Origin: Myxococcales bacterium
GTDB taxonomy: Bacteria; Myxococcota_A; Polyangia; Fen-1088
NCBI GenBank assembly: GCA_003142855.1
Contig: PLNW01000138.1
Location: 1 to 64,000, forward strand
Reading direction: 5' to 3'
Length of the DNA stretch: 64,000 nt
Shown piece by piece: positions 52,444 to 60,947 of the stretch; within the stretch, counting starts at the first letter, position 1, and every line of letters begins with the position of its first letter. The notes below the pieces were generated by a model. That model saw only the letters and a program-made list of their open reading frames with translations. It made no database searches and was not told the origin of the DNA. The position numbers were made by a program, and so were the translations under genes.

Positions 52444-53202
52444 CTAGATCAAGCCCTCGCGGCGCTCTTGGTCGCACTGAAGAGATACCTCAGCGCAGCG
52501 AAGGAGATTGCTGCCGCTGGTTTCCCCATCGGGGGTGGTGGCGCTGCCCATACTCAGGCCCAAGGGCAGTCCCCAACGTCCGTTGGCATCGTTGGTCAGC
52601 CGGCGTATGCGCGCCATCACGTGGGTCGCACCGCGGGCGTCGGTGTCGGGAAGCAGTATGGCGAACTCGTCGCCGCCCAGGCGGGCCACCACGTCGTATT
52701 CACGCACGGACTCTCGCAGCAGGCAGGCGACTCCCTTGAGACAGCGATCTCCGGCATCGCGCCCATGGATCTCATTGATGGCTGTCATGCCCAGCACATC
52801 CACCACGACAATGGAGAGACAGCAGACCGGGCGGAAGCGCGCACGACAGAGCTCTTCGAGAAGGCGTCTCTCAAAGACATGTCGGTTCCACAGGTCGGTG
52901 AGCGGATCGCGGTAGGCGAGATTGCGCATCTGGCTGCTGGCAGCCAGAGCGGACCGCAAGCTGGCGTTCTCGCGCACGAGCTGGTCGAGGGTGGGCCTCA
53001 GCGATTCGACCTCAGGGGTCAACTCGGGGAGTGCGGGGAATTCTTCGATGGAGATGGTTGCGGTTGCTGACTTCACGGGAGCCTCCTTGTGGAGGAACGC
53101 TCTCGCAAACCACATGCCGACCGCCGTCGCAGCCTGAGCAGCGACGGTTTCCCGAACGATCGCCGGGTCTTGCCCGCACGATTTCGTGTTCGGCGATACC
53201 AA
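52444..53202 (-). CDS. GGDEF-domain diguanylate cyclase
   Basis: A protein of about 250 residues with a C-terminal GGDEF domain. AYRDPLTDLWNRHVFERRLL starts it and VVARLGGDEFAILLPDTDAR carries an intact GGDEF active site, so it can make c-di-GMP from two GTP. The N-terminal part is a helical linker (LPELTPEVESLRPTLDQLVR) without a recognised sensor or membrane segment. The most upstream start is 53202; 53115 is also possible. It would feed PilZ and HDOD effectors nearby and influence flagellar output. Confidence 0.85.
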   Translation of the reverse strand: MVSPNTKSCGQDPAIVRETVAAQAATAVGMWFARAFLHKEAPVKSATATISIEEFPALPELTPEVESLRPTLDQLVRENASLRSALAASSQMRNLAYRDPLTDLWNRHVFERRLLEELCRARFRPVCCLSIVVVDVLGMTAINEIHGRDAGDRCLKGVACLLRESVREYDVVARLGGDEFAILLPDTDARGATHVMARIRRLTNDANGRWGLPLGLSMGSATTPDGETSGSNLLRCAEVSLQCDQERREGLI

Positions 53203-53390
53203 CCGTCTGGCCCGTCACGATCCTGACCAGCCGGCCTGGCTGTCACGTTTCTGGCCTGGAGTTACCCAGTTGGCCACAGCTAACCAGCATCGCATGGACG
53301 CTGGATCAAACGGACCATGCCCCCAGGAGCCTCGCGAGATCCCATGTCAACGTATTGGATCGCGCTCCGCGAGATCCTGGTTAGCCTCTT

Positions 53391-53493
53391 CTCCGGCTCT
53401 GTGCTCTCCCCGCTCCCCTCTGTGTCCTCGACGGACGGTGGCCGTCGAGACGAATCCCCTCACTCCCCTTGGTTGCGGCTTCTGCGAAGCCGC
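53391..53493 (+). repeat. Dispersed CTCTGTG-type repeat (copy E)
   Basis: It reads TCTCCGGCTCTGTGCTCTCC, CCCCTCTGTGTCCTCGACGG and later ACGAATCCCCTCACTCCCCT, TTGGTTGCGGC, aligning with copy D through its second half. It fills the intergenic gap to the stop of the second HDOD gene. Confidence 0.7.
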
Positions 53494-54404
53494 TAGTCTC
53501 CGAAGGCCAAAGCGGGCAGGGTGCGCTCCGTCTCCGCCACCACTGCTCGCACCAAGTCGGGCGTGAGCTTGAGGTCGGCGAAGAGGGGATCCTCGACGTC
53601 CAGAGGCTGGGGTTCTCCGTTCAGGCCCATGTGGTCGGTGATGCGGTCGGCTGCAGCCACCAACGCGGTGGTGAGATAGCGATTCTCACCCCTGCGGCAG
53701 TTGTGGTGGAACAAGACTGAATCCACCACGCTGGGTGGCAGCTTCCAGATGCGGCACACCGCTGCGCCCAACTCGGTGTGCAGTCGGGCGATGGTCGCGC
53801 GAATCACCGGCCCTTCGTTTTCGTCGGCCATCATCTCAGGCGTGACTTTGCCCAGGGTCGCGCAACGTTCCAGCAGGACCAGCTCGCCAATGTCGTGCAT
53901 CAGCCCCGCCAGAAAGGCGTAGTCCGCGGGATCGGAGCGCATCAAGCGCGACATGGCCCGAGCCGCAAGGGCAGCCGCCAGGCCTCGTTTTCGCAGCCTC
54001 TCGACCTCCGCCTCGAACCCCTTGACCCGGTACATGGTCGAGTTGCTAACGATCATCATGATGATGTCGCACACGTTGTCGAGGCCCAGGCGAACTACGG
54101 CATCGCGAACGCCGACGATGGGAACCCGGGGGGCGAACATGGCGGAGTTGGCCACTGACACCAACTGACCGCTGATGAAGGGATCCTTGCTGACGGCGTT
54201 TTCCACCCGGGCTGCGTCGGTGTAGTTGAGCTGGCACAGCTCGATCACATGAGCCGCCACATCAGGCAGGCTGCGCTGGATTGCCTTGCTGTCGGTGACG
54301 GCGCGCAGGGCGATCTCCTCGATTCTGTGGGTGAGGATACCGGGTTCGAAGGTCTCGATGGACGGTTCCTCAGAATGGTCCTGGCGAGATTGAGTCATGT
54401 GCAT
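53493..54404 (-). CDS. HDOD-domain signalling protein (second)
   Basis: A 303-residue protein with HDOD features: DVAAHVIELCQLNYTDAARV, SKDPFISGQLVSVANSAMFA and DYAFLAGLMHDIGELVLLER. It has no GGDEF, EAL or receiver domain. It resembles the first HDOD protein in layout but is not a close duplicate. HDOD proteins here flank an NtrC-like regulator and a diguanylate cyclase, and lie beside the flagellar operon, suggesting one motility-control module. The 5' side is near the dispersed palindrome and the fliL promoter region. Confidence 0.8.
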   Translation of the reverse strand: MHMTQSRQDHSEEPSIETFEPGILTHRIEEIALRAVTDSKAIQRSLPDVAAHVIELCQLNYTDAARVENAVSKDPFISGQLVSVANSAMFAPRVPIVGVRDAVVRLGLDNVCDIIMMIVSNSTMYRVKGFEAEVERLRKRGLAAALAARAMSRLMRSDPADYAFLAGLMHDIGELVLLERCATLGKVTPEMMADENEGPVIRATIARLHTELGAAVCRIWKLPPSVVDSVLFHHNCRRGENRYLTTALVAAADRITDHMGLNGEPQPLDVEDPLFADLKLTPDLVRAVVAETERTLPALAFGD

Positions 54405-54422
54405 AGACGCACCCGCTCAGTC

Positions 54423-54496
54423 GCATGGGGAGCCCGCCGGCTTCGCCGGCGGCGCACCATCGCGGGAGGGCATGGGAACCCTTTCAGGGTTCCCAT
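54423..54496 (-). repeat. Intergenic copy of the palindromic element found in tsaB
   Basis: On the minus strand it starts ATGGGAACCCTGAAAGGGTT, matching the copy in tsaB (41796-41870) nearly base for base through the GCCGGCGAAGCCGGC hairpin. Two internal hairpins are visible, one GGGAACC-based and one GCCGGC-based. Confidence 0.85.
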
Positions 54497-54867
54497 CTCA
54501 ATAGACATGATCTGTATGTCGGCGCAATGATGGTCAGTCTTTAGTCGGAGCCTGACGAGAAAAACGGGGCCGCTGGGAGTGCCGGCTCGCGGATCGCGTG
54601 GGCGAGGGCGTGAGCGAGTTCGTGTGGGAGACGCGGGGGGAGAAGAGCAGTGGTCGAAAGTGTGTGGTCTCTGTGCCGCGGCCCGCTCCCGCTCACCCGA
54701 GCCGCCCACGCAAGCCGCGGGCCGCCGGTCGCTCACGCTACCGCGACCGCTCACGCTGGCCGCCCTACGGGTGGCGGTGGCGTTTTTCCCGCCACCATCC
54801 TGACGCCAGGCCGCAGCTGCGTCAGTGGCCTGACGCGCAGAACTCCGCGGGATCATTGTCATCAACC
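54497..54867. other. Non-coding region upstream of the flagellar operon
   Basis: No gene is visible. A GGTCGCTCACGCTACCGCGA segment with a nearby second GCTCACGCT forms short direct repeats near 54730-54765. Activator sites for the sigma-54-type promoter may lie here, but I could not identify one. Confidence 0.4.
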
Positions 54868-54883
54868 AGGCACGCGGCTTGCT
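54868..54883 (+). promoter_or_regulatory. Sigma-54-type (-24/-12) promoter of the flagellar operon
   Basis: AGGCACGCGGCTTGCT matches the TGGCACG-N4-TTGCW consensus apart from the first base. GG (54869-54870) and GC (54881-54882) are exactly 10 bp apart, as sigma-54 requires. Transcription would start near 54894, a few bases before the fliL ribosome site GGAGA (about 54896-54900). The NtrC-like gene nearby makes sigma-54 control plausible. Confidence 0.6.
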
Positions 54884-54906
54884 GAACCATGCGCTGGAGA
54901 ATCGCC

Positions 54907-55452
54907 ATGGCACAGAACGAAGAGGCAGCCCCGGTCGCAGCAGCAGCCCCCAAGGCAAGCGCAAACAAGTTGGTTCCCATCATTCTCGGCGTGAACGTCC
55001 TGATGATGGGCGCGGTGTTGTTTATGGTAATGAGGAAGCCGGCCGCGGCCGCCGTTCCTGCCCCGGTCAGCGTAGAGGCGCCAGCGCCCAGCGGACACGG
55101 CGAAGCCGCAGGGGCTGGGGCTGGAACTGGGCCTGGACATGTCCCGGCACCCGGGCCGGTGCTCAAGCTCGAGAATTTCGTCATCCAGCTTCGCGGAGTC
55201 GACCAAGACCGCTACGTGCGCGTGGCCTTCGACGTGGAGGTCACCAGCGACGCCGACAAGGACGTGGTACAGGCGCGCCTGCCGCAGATCCGCGACTCGG
55301 TCATTACCTACTTTTCTGATCGCACGCTCGATGAGCTGCGCGGAAGCGAGGGCATCGAACGGACCAAGGTCGCCCTCATGAAACGCTTGGACGAGATCGT
55401 GCCGAACCGTCGCGTTCACGCGTTGTACGTCACGGATTTCATCATTCAGTAA
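54907..55452 (+). CDS. fliL: FliL, flagellar basal body-associated protein
   Basis: A 181-residue protein with an N-terminal membrane helix (LVPIILGVNVLMMGAVLFMV), a Pro/Ala/Gly-rich periplasmic linker and a FliL domain (VLKLENFVIQLRGVDQDRYV, then RIRDSVITYFSDRTLDELRG-like sequence to the end). FliL surrounds the stator and supports torque and flagellar attachment. I chose ATG 54907 because it follows a GGAGA ribosome site and agrees with the sigma-54 promoter start point. It is the first gene of the flagellar operon, 16 bp before fliM. Confidence 0.88.
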   Translation: MAQNEEAAPVAAAAPKASANKLVPIILGVNVLMMGAVLFMVMRKPAAAAVPAPVSVEAPAPSGHGEAAGAGAGTGPGHVPAPGPVLKLENFVIQLRGVDQDRYVRVAFDVEVTSDADKDVVQARLPQIRDSVITYFSDRTLDELRGSEGIERTKVALMKRLDEIVPNRRVHALYVTDFIIQ

Positions 55453-55468
55453 CCCAAGGGGTCTCTTC

Positions 55469-56500
55469 ATGGCATCTCCTCTCGATCCCACAGAAGTTGA
55501 AGCCCTCATGCAGGCGATCCAGGAGGGCCAGCTTCCTCCCGACGCCGCTGCGTCTGAGGCCAAGGGGCCGGTGGTGCCCTACGACCTGACCAGCCAAGAC
55601 CGCATCATTCGCGGTCAGATGCCCACACTGGATTCCATCAACGATCGCATCGCCTCGCTCTTTGGCCGCACCCTGTCGGGCCGCACCCGCCTGGAATTGC
55701 GGGTGACGGCCGCGCCCGCCAGCCTGATGAAGTTTGCCGACATCAACAGCTTCCTCAACGGGAAGAATGCGGTCGGCGTGATGAGCTTGGGTGCAGGACA
55801 CGGTCTGGCCTTGGTTATCGTCGAAGGACCGCTGACCCAGTCGCTGCTGGCCGCATCGCTCGGGGATCGCAAGGCTAAGTCCGAGCCCAGCGACGCGCGC
55901 TCCGAGCTGACCCACGTGGAAAAAGTGGTGCTTCGCCAAGTGCTCAACATGTTGTCCGAGGCCATGGCCACCTCGTGGGAGGGCGTGCTGTCGTTCAAGC
56001 CGCAGGCCATTCGCTTCGAGTCCGACCCGCGCATGGCCGCCATTGCCACGCCCAGTGACGTGGCCATTCTGTGTGCCTTTGAGGTCACGGGTCCCATCGA
56101 CGGCCGCCTGATGCTGGCCATTCCCTATGCCGCGGTAGAGGCGGCCAAGAAGCTGTTGAGCTCGCCGCCCCGCCTGGGCGGGCAGCGCGACGCCCGCTTC
56201 GGACAAGCGCTGGCGCGTGAGCTGGAACTGGTGGAGGTCGAGCTGCGAGTGGAAATGGGACGCTACCACCTGCGCTTGTCTGACCTGCTGGGTCTCAAGG
56301 TCGGTGATGTGGTCACGCTCAACACCAGCGAGGGCTCGCCCCTGCCGGTGATGGTGCAGGAGCGACCCAAGATGACCGCCCTGCCCAAGGTGGTGGGGGG
56401 CGGAATGGCCGTCGAAGTATTGAAGTCAATCGTGCAGGCCGCTGCGCCCAGCCGCCCCGCTCGTGCGGGCGCGCACGCTTTCACCCAGGCAGCCGCCTAG
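55469..56500 (+). CDS. fliM: FliM, flagellar switch protein
   Basis: A 343-residue switch-ring protein. The N-terminus DPTEVEALMQAIQEG resembles the CheY-P binding peptide, the middle domain has DSINDRIASLFGRTLSGRTR and GHGLALVIVEGPLTQSLLAA, and the C-terminal SpoA-like part has RYHLRLSDLLGLKVGDVVTL. It forms the C-ring with FliG and FliN and sets rotation direction. The Ala-rich last 30 residues are an extension. It sits 22 bp before fliN. Confidence 0.92.
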   Translation: MASPLDPTEVEALMQAIQEGQLPPDAAASEAKGPVVPYDLTSQDRIIRGQMPTLDSINDRIASLFGRTLSGRTRLELRVTAAPASLMKFADINSFLNGKNAVGVMSLGAGHGLALVIVEGPLTQSLLAASLGDRKAKSEPSDARSELTHVEKVVLRQVLNMLSEAMATSWEGVLSFKPQAIRFESDPRMAAIATPSDVAILCAFEVTGPIDGRLMLAIPYAAVEAAKKLLSSPPRLGGQRDARFGQALARELELVEVELRVEMGRYHLRLSDLLGLKVGDVVTLNTSEGSPLPVMVQERPKMTALPKVVGGGMAVEVLKSIVQAAAPSRPARAGAHAFTQAAA

Positions 56501-56522
56501 CGACTCAAAGCAAGAGGAAATC

Positions 56523-56825
56523 ATGGCCGAGGAAACCCCAAACACTTCCGATTCCGCAGCCCAAGGCAGACGCCTCGAGTTGCTGCTCGACGTTCCGCTC
56601 GATCTCTCGGTGGAGTTGGGGCGCGCGCGCATGTCGATCCAGGATCTGCTCAACCTGAGCCCCGGCTCAGTCATCGAGCTGGACAAGATCGCGGGCGAGG
56701 CGCTCGACATCCTTATTAATGGTCGTCTGGTGGCGCGCGGCGAGGCCGTGGTGGTCAATGACAAGTTCGGCATTCGCATCAGCGACATCGTCAGCCCATC
56801 AGAACGAATTGCCCGTCTACGCTGA
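56523..56825 (+). CDS. fliN: FliN, flagellar switch protein
   Basis: A 100-residue protein with RLELLLDVPLDLSVELGRAR, SIQDLLNLSPGSVIELDKIA and VNDKFGIRISDIVSPSERIA, the standard FliN/SpoA domain. FliN completes the C-ring and binds export components. The start 56523 follows AAGAGGAAATC, a good ribosome site; an earlier in-frame start would overlap fliM. It is 9 bp before the fliO gene. Confidence 0.92.
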   Translation: MAEETPNTSDSAAQGRRLELLLDVPLDLSVELGRARMSIQDLLNLSPGSVIELDKIAGEALDILINGRLVARGEAVVVNDKFGIRISDIVSPSERIARLR

Positions 56826-56834
56826 GGAGGACTC

Positions 56835-58139
56835 GTGATGTTGACCCAACTGGCCTTGCTTCCCCTTCTCGCGGTCACCGTCACGGGTGTCACCAGCGAA
56901 ACCCACGACAGCGACGTGGTCATCGATGTCACGACCTCGGAGCCGGTCCCCGCCCGCGCGGCTCGGCCCATGACCGGCACCAGCTTGCTCTACGTTTTCG
57001 TCGACGGCGCCACCCCGGATCGTGCGGTGTTCGAGAATGGCGACCACCCCGTCGCGGCTCGCACACGCGCGCGCTACACCAAGCTGGAAATTCCCCTGGA
57101 TCCGGGCATGCGCTGCCGTGAGCCCGCCAGCGTCGCGACCCTGGACTCGGGACTTCGCGTGCAGTTCTCCTGCGGCTCGATCGCTGGCGCCCAGGCTACG
57201 GTCCAAGCCCCGGGCCGGCTGCCCGTCGACGGACGCCAAGCCAGCAAGCCCGCAGCTCGCGCCGCCTCGCAGGAGTTGCTGGCCGCCGCGCTGGCTCTGC
57301 CCGCCGGGACAGCCTTTGCTGCAAAGACGGAAACTGAGGACGACGAGAATCAAGCCAGCAAGCCTTTGGCCGAAAGCAAGCCCAGCGTCGAAGCCAAGGC
57401 CTCGCCTGCCCAAGCGGCCAAGCCGGCGGCGTCAGCCGCCGCCGCAGCAGCGCCGGTTTCTGCCGAGACGGCCAAGCCTCTCGCACAAGAAGCCAAGGCG
57501 GTGGTGCTGGCGCCCGCGCCCGCGACGCCTGCTGCCGCGCCCGCGACGCCTGCTGCCGCGCCCGCGATGCCTGCTGCCGCGCCCGCGACGCCTGCCAGCG
57601 CCCCGGCTCACAGTTCCTCCGCTCCGCTGGCCGCAGTCGCCGGTGCCAGCCACTCCGGTGCCTCGTTGGTCCTCGCTGTCGTCATGCTGGTGGCAGTGGG
57701 CGGCGGCGTGCTGTTTCTCACACGTCGGCGCGCGCGCCGCCCGGGTTTGATCCAGATCTTGGAGACGGCGGCCATCGGGCCCAAGCGCGCGCTGCTGGTA
57801 GCGCGGGTGAACGGCCAGACCATGGTGCTGGGGGCCAGCGAGGCGGGAATCACTCTCTTGGGTTCGCTGGAAGGCAAGACCGAGCCGCAGGTCGCGGCCG
57901 TGATGGGAAGCCTGCCCGCAGTGAAGGAACAGCCCGAGGACTCTGGGCCGGAGGTGACAATCGACGCCCCGTCTGAGCCCGAGGGCGAGATGGGTGTGCT
58001 CAGTCGATTGTTTGGGCGCCAGCCCAAGGATTCCTCGGCGCGAGATGCCGCCGCCTTTCGTGAGCTGTTGGATGAAAGCTACGAGGATCAGGAACTGCGC
58101 AACAAACTGGCCCAGGGGCTTTCGGGCAAGGTTTCATGA
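56835..58139 (+). CDS. fliO: FliO with unusually long periplasmic region
   Basis: A 434-residue protein, against roughly 100-150 residues for ordinary FliO. After a signal (LTQLALLPLLAVTVTGVT), an N-terminal strand-rich domain of about 130 residues (DVVIDVTTSEPVPARA) may be AMIN-like, then an Ala/Lys-rich tract with APATPAA heptapeptide repeats (about 229-255), one membrane helix (SLVLAVVMLVAVGGGVLFLT) and the FliO domain (GLIQILETAAIGPKRALLVA). FliO assists export gate assembly. The gene overlaps fliP by 4 bp. Whether GTG 56835 or ATG 56838 is used is unclear. Confidence 0.8.
   Translation: MMLTQLALLPLLAVTVTGVTSETHDSDVVIDVTTSEPVPARAARPMTGTSLLYVFVDGATPDRAVFENGDHPVAARTRARYTKLEIPLDPGMRCREPASVATLDSGLRVQFSCGSIAGAQATVQAPGRLPVDGRQASKPAARAASQELLAAALALPAGTAFAAKTETEDDENQASKPLAESKPSVEAKASPAQAAKPAASAAAAAAPVSAETAKPLAQEAKAVVLAPAPATPAAAPATPAAAPAMPAAAPATPASAPAHSSSAPLAAVAGASHSGASLVLAVVMLVAVGGGVLFLTRRRARRPGLIQILETAAIGPKRALLVARVNGQTMVLGASEAGITLLGSLEGKTEPQVAAVMGSLPAVKEQPEDSGPEVTIDAPSEPEGEMGVLSRLFGRQPKDSSARDAAAFRELLDESYEDQELRNKLAQGLSGKVS
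57516..57596 (+). repeat. 21-bp tandem repeats in fliO
   Basis: About three and a half copies of the 21-bp unit encoding APATPAA lie here, with one ACG to ATG change giving APAMPAA. The unit is a multiple of three, so copy-number change would keep the frame. Confidence 0.8.
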
Positions 58140-58834
58140 ACGGCCCGACCACGACCCAGCTTCTTTCCAAAGCCGTGGGCGCCAGCAACGAGCTGGCCTT
58201 GGCCAGTGGTGGTGGTTCCTCGGCCGTCAAGATCTTCCTGGTTCTGACCGCGCTGTCGTTCGGCACCGCTCTGGTCCTGTCAGTCACCTCGTTCACCCGC
58301 ATCGTGATCGTGCTCTCGTTCCTGCGCCAGGCGCTGGGCACCCCGCAGTTGCCTCCCAATCAAGTGCTGATCGGGCTGTCGCTCTTTCTCACACTTTTCA
58401 TCATGGCACCCACCGTCCGGCGGGTGCACGAGCAGGCTCTTCAGCCGCTCATGGACGACAAGATCTCGGTAGGCGAGGCCCTGCAACGGGCCCAGGGACC
58501 GCTTAGCGATTGGATGCTGAAGCAGACGCACGAGGAAGACTTGCGCCTGTTTTTCGAGGTTTCGGCCTCGGCACGTCCCGCGCGCGGTGAGGCGGTGCCG
58601 ATTACAGTGTTGGTGCCGGCCTTCATGGTGTCCGAGCTGGGCACTGCTTTTCGTATGGGCCTCTTCCTTTTCGTTCCCATGCTGCTCATCGATCTCTTGG
58701 TGGCGGTCGTGCTCATGTCTCTGGGCATGATGATGGTGCCGCCGACCATGGTGGCGCTGCCGCTCAAGCTGGGGGTGTTTCTCCTCGCTGGCGGTTGGCA
58801 TCTGGTGGTCTCTTCCTTGATTCGGAGCTTTTGA
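58136..58834 (+). CDS. fliP: FliP, flagellar export gate protein
   Basis: A 232-residue membrane protein with a cleavable-type N-terminus and four helices. Landmark segments are SFTRIVIVLSFLRQALGTPQ, QVLIGLSLFLTLFIMAPTVR, TVLVPAFMVSELGTAFRMGL and LSLGMMMVPPTMVALPLKLG-like sequence, all conserved FliP positions. FliP forms the core of the export gate with FliQ and FliR. It overlaps fliO (ATGA) and fliQ (TGATG). Confidence 0.95.
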   Translation: MNGPTTTQLLSKAVGASNELALASGGGSSAVKIFLVLTALSFGTALVLSVTSFTRIVIVLSFLRQALGTPQLPPNQVLIGLSLFLTLFIMAPTVRRVHEQALQPLMDDKISVGEALQRAQGPLSDWMLKQTHEEDLRLFFEVSASARPARGEAVPITVLVPAFMVSELGTAFRMGLFLFVPMLLIDLLVAVVLMSLGMMMVPPTMVALPLKLGVFLLAGGWHLVVSSLIRSF

Positions 58835-59100
58835 TGTCGCTCGACCTACCTTCCGCCTTGATGCGTGAGGGTTTCGCCATGATCGCCACGGTGGGTGGGC
58901 CTTTCGTGGGCGCGCTGCTGGCCGTGGGTCTGGTGGTCGGGTTCCTGCAGGCCGCGACCCAGATCAACGATCCGGCGGTGGGCTTCTTGCCGCGCGTGCT
59001 GGCCGCTGTTCTGGTCGCTTGGTTCGCGGGTGGCTGGGCGGTCGAGCGCATGGCCCAATTCTTGGCCGGCGCTATGGAGCGCATGTCGCAGCACTTGTGA
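58834..59100 (+). CDS. fliQ: FliQ, flagellar export gate protein
   Basis: An 88-residue protein with two helices (LMREGFAMIATVGGPFVGAL and VGLVVGFLQAATQINDPAVG), of normal size for FliQ. It packs around FliP in the export gate. The ATG at 58834 shares its A with the TGA of fliP. It ends 7 bp before fliR. Confidence 0.92.
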   Translation: MSLDLPSALMREGFAMIATVGGPFVGALLAVGLVVGFLQAATQINDPAVGFLPRVLAAVLVAWFAGGWAVERMAQFLAGAMERMSQHL

Positions 59101-59107
59101 GGCCGCC

Positions 59108-59857
59108 ATGGCGCTCAGCCTTACGCCCCTGGCCGCCGCTTTCATCCTGGTGGTGATCCGCTGCGCCGGGCTGTTCGCCGTGGTGCCGCTGTTTGGCCTG
59201 CCCGCCATTCCCAGCCGGGTGCGCATGGGCGCGGCTCTGGCGGTGTCGGTGGCGGCGTTCTTGGGCGCAGGCGCGCCGGCCTTTGCCGCCTGGGACCACG
59301 CCGACCGTTTCATCATCGCTGCTTTCGCCGAGGCCATGCTGGGCCTGACCGCCGGTCTGGCCGCGCGGCTGGTTCTCGACGGCGCAGCCGCGGCCGGATC
59401 GGCCATCGGCATGTCGATGGGTCTCAGTGTCGCCGCCACCTACGATCCGGTGCACGGGGCCGAGTCTCCTTCGGTGTCGCAAGTTCTCTCCCTGCTGGCG
59501 CTGGGCTTTGCCGTGGCCGGCGGCATCCACCGCGAAGCCGTGGCTTGGCTGTGCCGGTCGGTCATCGAGATCCCGCCTGGCTCGCCCATCTCGGTGAGCG
59601 ATCTAGCGGTGCGCATAGTGGGCCAGTCGGCGACCGCCATTGCCTTGGCCATACGCATCGCTTTTCCGGTTCTCGCCGCGGTAACCATCGGACATCTGTC
59701 ACTGGGCCTGCTCAACCGCACCACGCCGCAACTCGGCCTTTCCAACATCGGCTTTTCGGTGGCCCTGCTGGCGGGTGCCGGGGCACTCTACCTGGTTGCG
59801 CCGCCCGCCGCTCTGATGGCGGCCGAGGCCGCGCGCGCGGCCCTCATCGGTCATTGA
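59108..59857 (+). CDS. fliR: FliR, flagellar export gate protein
   Basis: A 249-residue membrane protein beginning LTPLAAAFILVVIRCAGLFA, with IPSRVRMGAALAVSVAAFLG, GLSVAATYDPVHGAESPSVS and AIRIAFPVLAAVTIGHLSLG in the expected order. FliR completes the FliPQR gate. Length matches the family. It is followed by flhB 7 bp downstream. Confidence 0.93.
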   Translation: MALSLTPLAAAFILVVIRCAGLFAVVPLFGLPAIPSRVRMGAALAVSVAAFLGAGAPAFAAWDHADRFIIAAFAEAMLGLTAGLAARLVLDGAAAAGSAIGMSMGLSVAATYDPVHGAESPSVSQVLSLLALGFAVAGGIHREAVAWLCRSVIEIPPGSPISVSDLAVRIVGQSATAIALAIRIAFPVLAAVTIGHLSLGLLNRTTPQLGLSNIGFSVALLAGAGALYLVAPPAALMAAEAARAALIGH

Positions 59858-59864
59858 GGGCGCC

Positions 59865-60947
59865 ATGGCCGAAACCCAGAGAGAAGACCAAACCGAACAA
59901 GCGAGTCAGCGACGGCTGCAGCAGGCTCGCGAAGAAGGCAACCTTCCCGTCAGCCGCGATACCGCCATGTGGGCGGCGCTGGTGGCCGGGCTGGCCGCGC
60001 TGACCGCGGTGGGGCCTGCGTTGCGTGACTCCCTGGTGAATATGGTGTGGGCTGCGGCCGACGGCCTGCCCCAGGCCACGCCGGGACGCCTCCTTCCCTT
60101 GTTGTCACGCCCCCTGTTCATTGTGTTGGCTGTGGCCACTTCCGTCGCCCTGGGCGCCGCGGTCCCTTTGGCTGTGCAGACCCGCTTGGGCACCTGGGCT
60201 CAGCTCGCCATGCCGGATTTCTCGCGGGTGTTTAGTGGCACGCGCTTGGGCCGGCTCTTCCGCAAAGAGATGTTGGTCGATCTCTTCTTCACCGCCGTCA
60301 AGACCATGACCCTGGGGTATGCGGTGTGGAGCGCGTTCCATGACGACTTCCTGACGCTGCCTCGCATGCTGCAGCAGTCACCGGCCGCGCAACTCCAGTC
60401 CACCTATGCCCCTTTGGCCCACGGCTTCGTCAGGATTCTGGCGGCACTGGGGCTGCTGGCCGGCCTGGACCTTGCACTGACCCGTTATCGCTATTACCAG
60501 CGCATGAAGATGACTAAGGAAGAGGCTAAGCGTGACTATCGCGAGGAAGAGGGCGATCCCATGATCCGCTCGCGTCGCCGTCGACGCCACCGCGAGCTGG
60601 CCAAGGGTCACGCCCGGGTCGAGGTTCCGCGCGCCGATGCCCTGGTGGTCAATCCGACTCACGTGGCGGTGGCCATCCGCTATCGGCCCGGTGAGGATGC
60701 AGCGCCGCGCGTGACCGCCAAGGGCAAGGGCCGCTTGGCCGAGATCATGCGCGAGCTGGCCCGCGAGAACGGCATCCCTATCATCGAGGACATTGCGCTC
60801 GCCCGTCTGCTCTATCGTCGGGTGAAGGTGGGTCGCTCGGTGCCGGCGGAAACCTATCGCGCAGTCGCCGCGATTCTCGCCTTTGTCTACCGCGTGCTGA
60901 ATCGTAACGGGGCTGCTCAGGTTCGGGCTGCGCGAGGTGCCGCATGA
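59865..60947 (+). CDS. flhB: FlhB, flagellar export specificity switch
   Basis: A 360-residue protein with an N-terminal QASQRRLQQAREEGNLPVSR segment, four membrane helices and a cytoplasmic domain containing ALVVNPTHVAVAIRYRPGED, in which NPTH is the autocleavage site that switches export from rod/hook to filament. The final residues form the usual variable tail. It overlaps flhA by 4 bp (ATGA). Confidence 0.95.
   Translation: MAETQREDQTEQASQRRLQQAREEGNLPVSRDTAMWAALVAGLAALTAVGPALRDSLVNMVWAAADGLPQATPGRLLPLLSRPLFIVLAVATSVALGAAVPLAVQTRLGTWAQLAMPDFSRVFSGTRLGRLFRKEMLVDLFFTAVKTMTLGYAVWSAFHDDFLTLPRMLQQSPAAQLQSTYAPLAHGFVRILAALGLLAGLDLALTRYRYYQRMKMTKEEAKRDYREEEGDPMIRSRRRRRHRELAKGHARVEVPRADALVVNPTHVAVAIRYRPGEDAAPRVTAKGKGRLAEIMRELARENGIPIIEDIALARLLYRRVKVGRSVPAETYRAVAAILAFVYRVLNRNGAAQVRAARGAA

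Noticed and set aside
54730-54770. Direct GCTCACGCT repeats as NtrC-type enhancer sites
   Set aside because: They are direct rather than inverted and match no known activator consensus.
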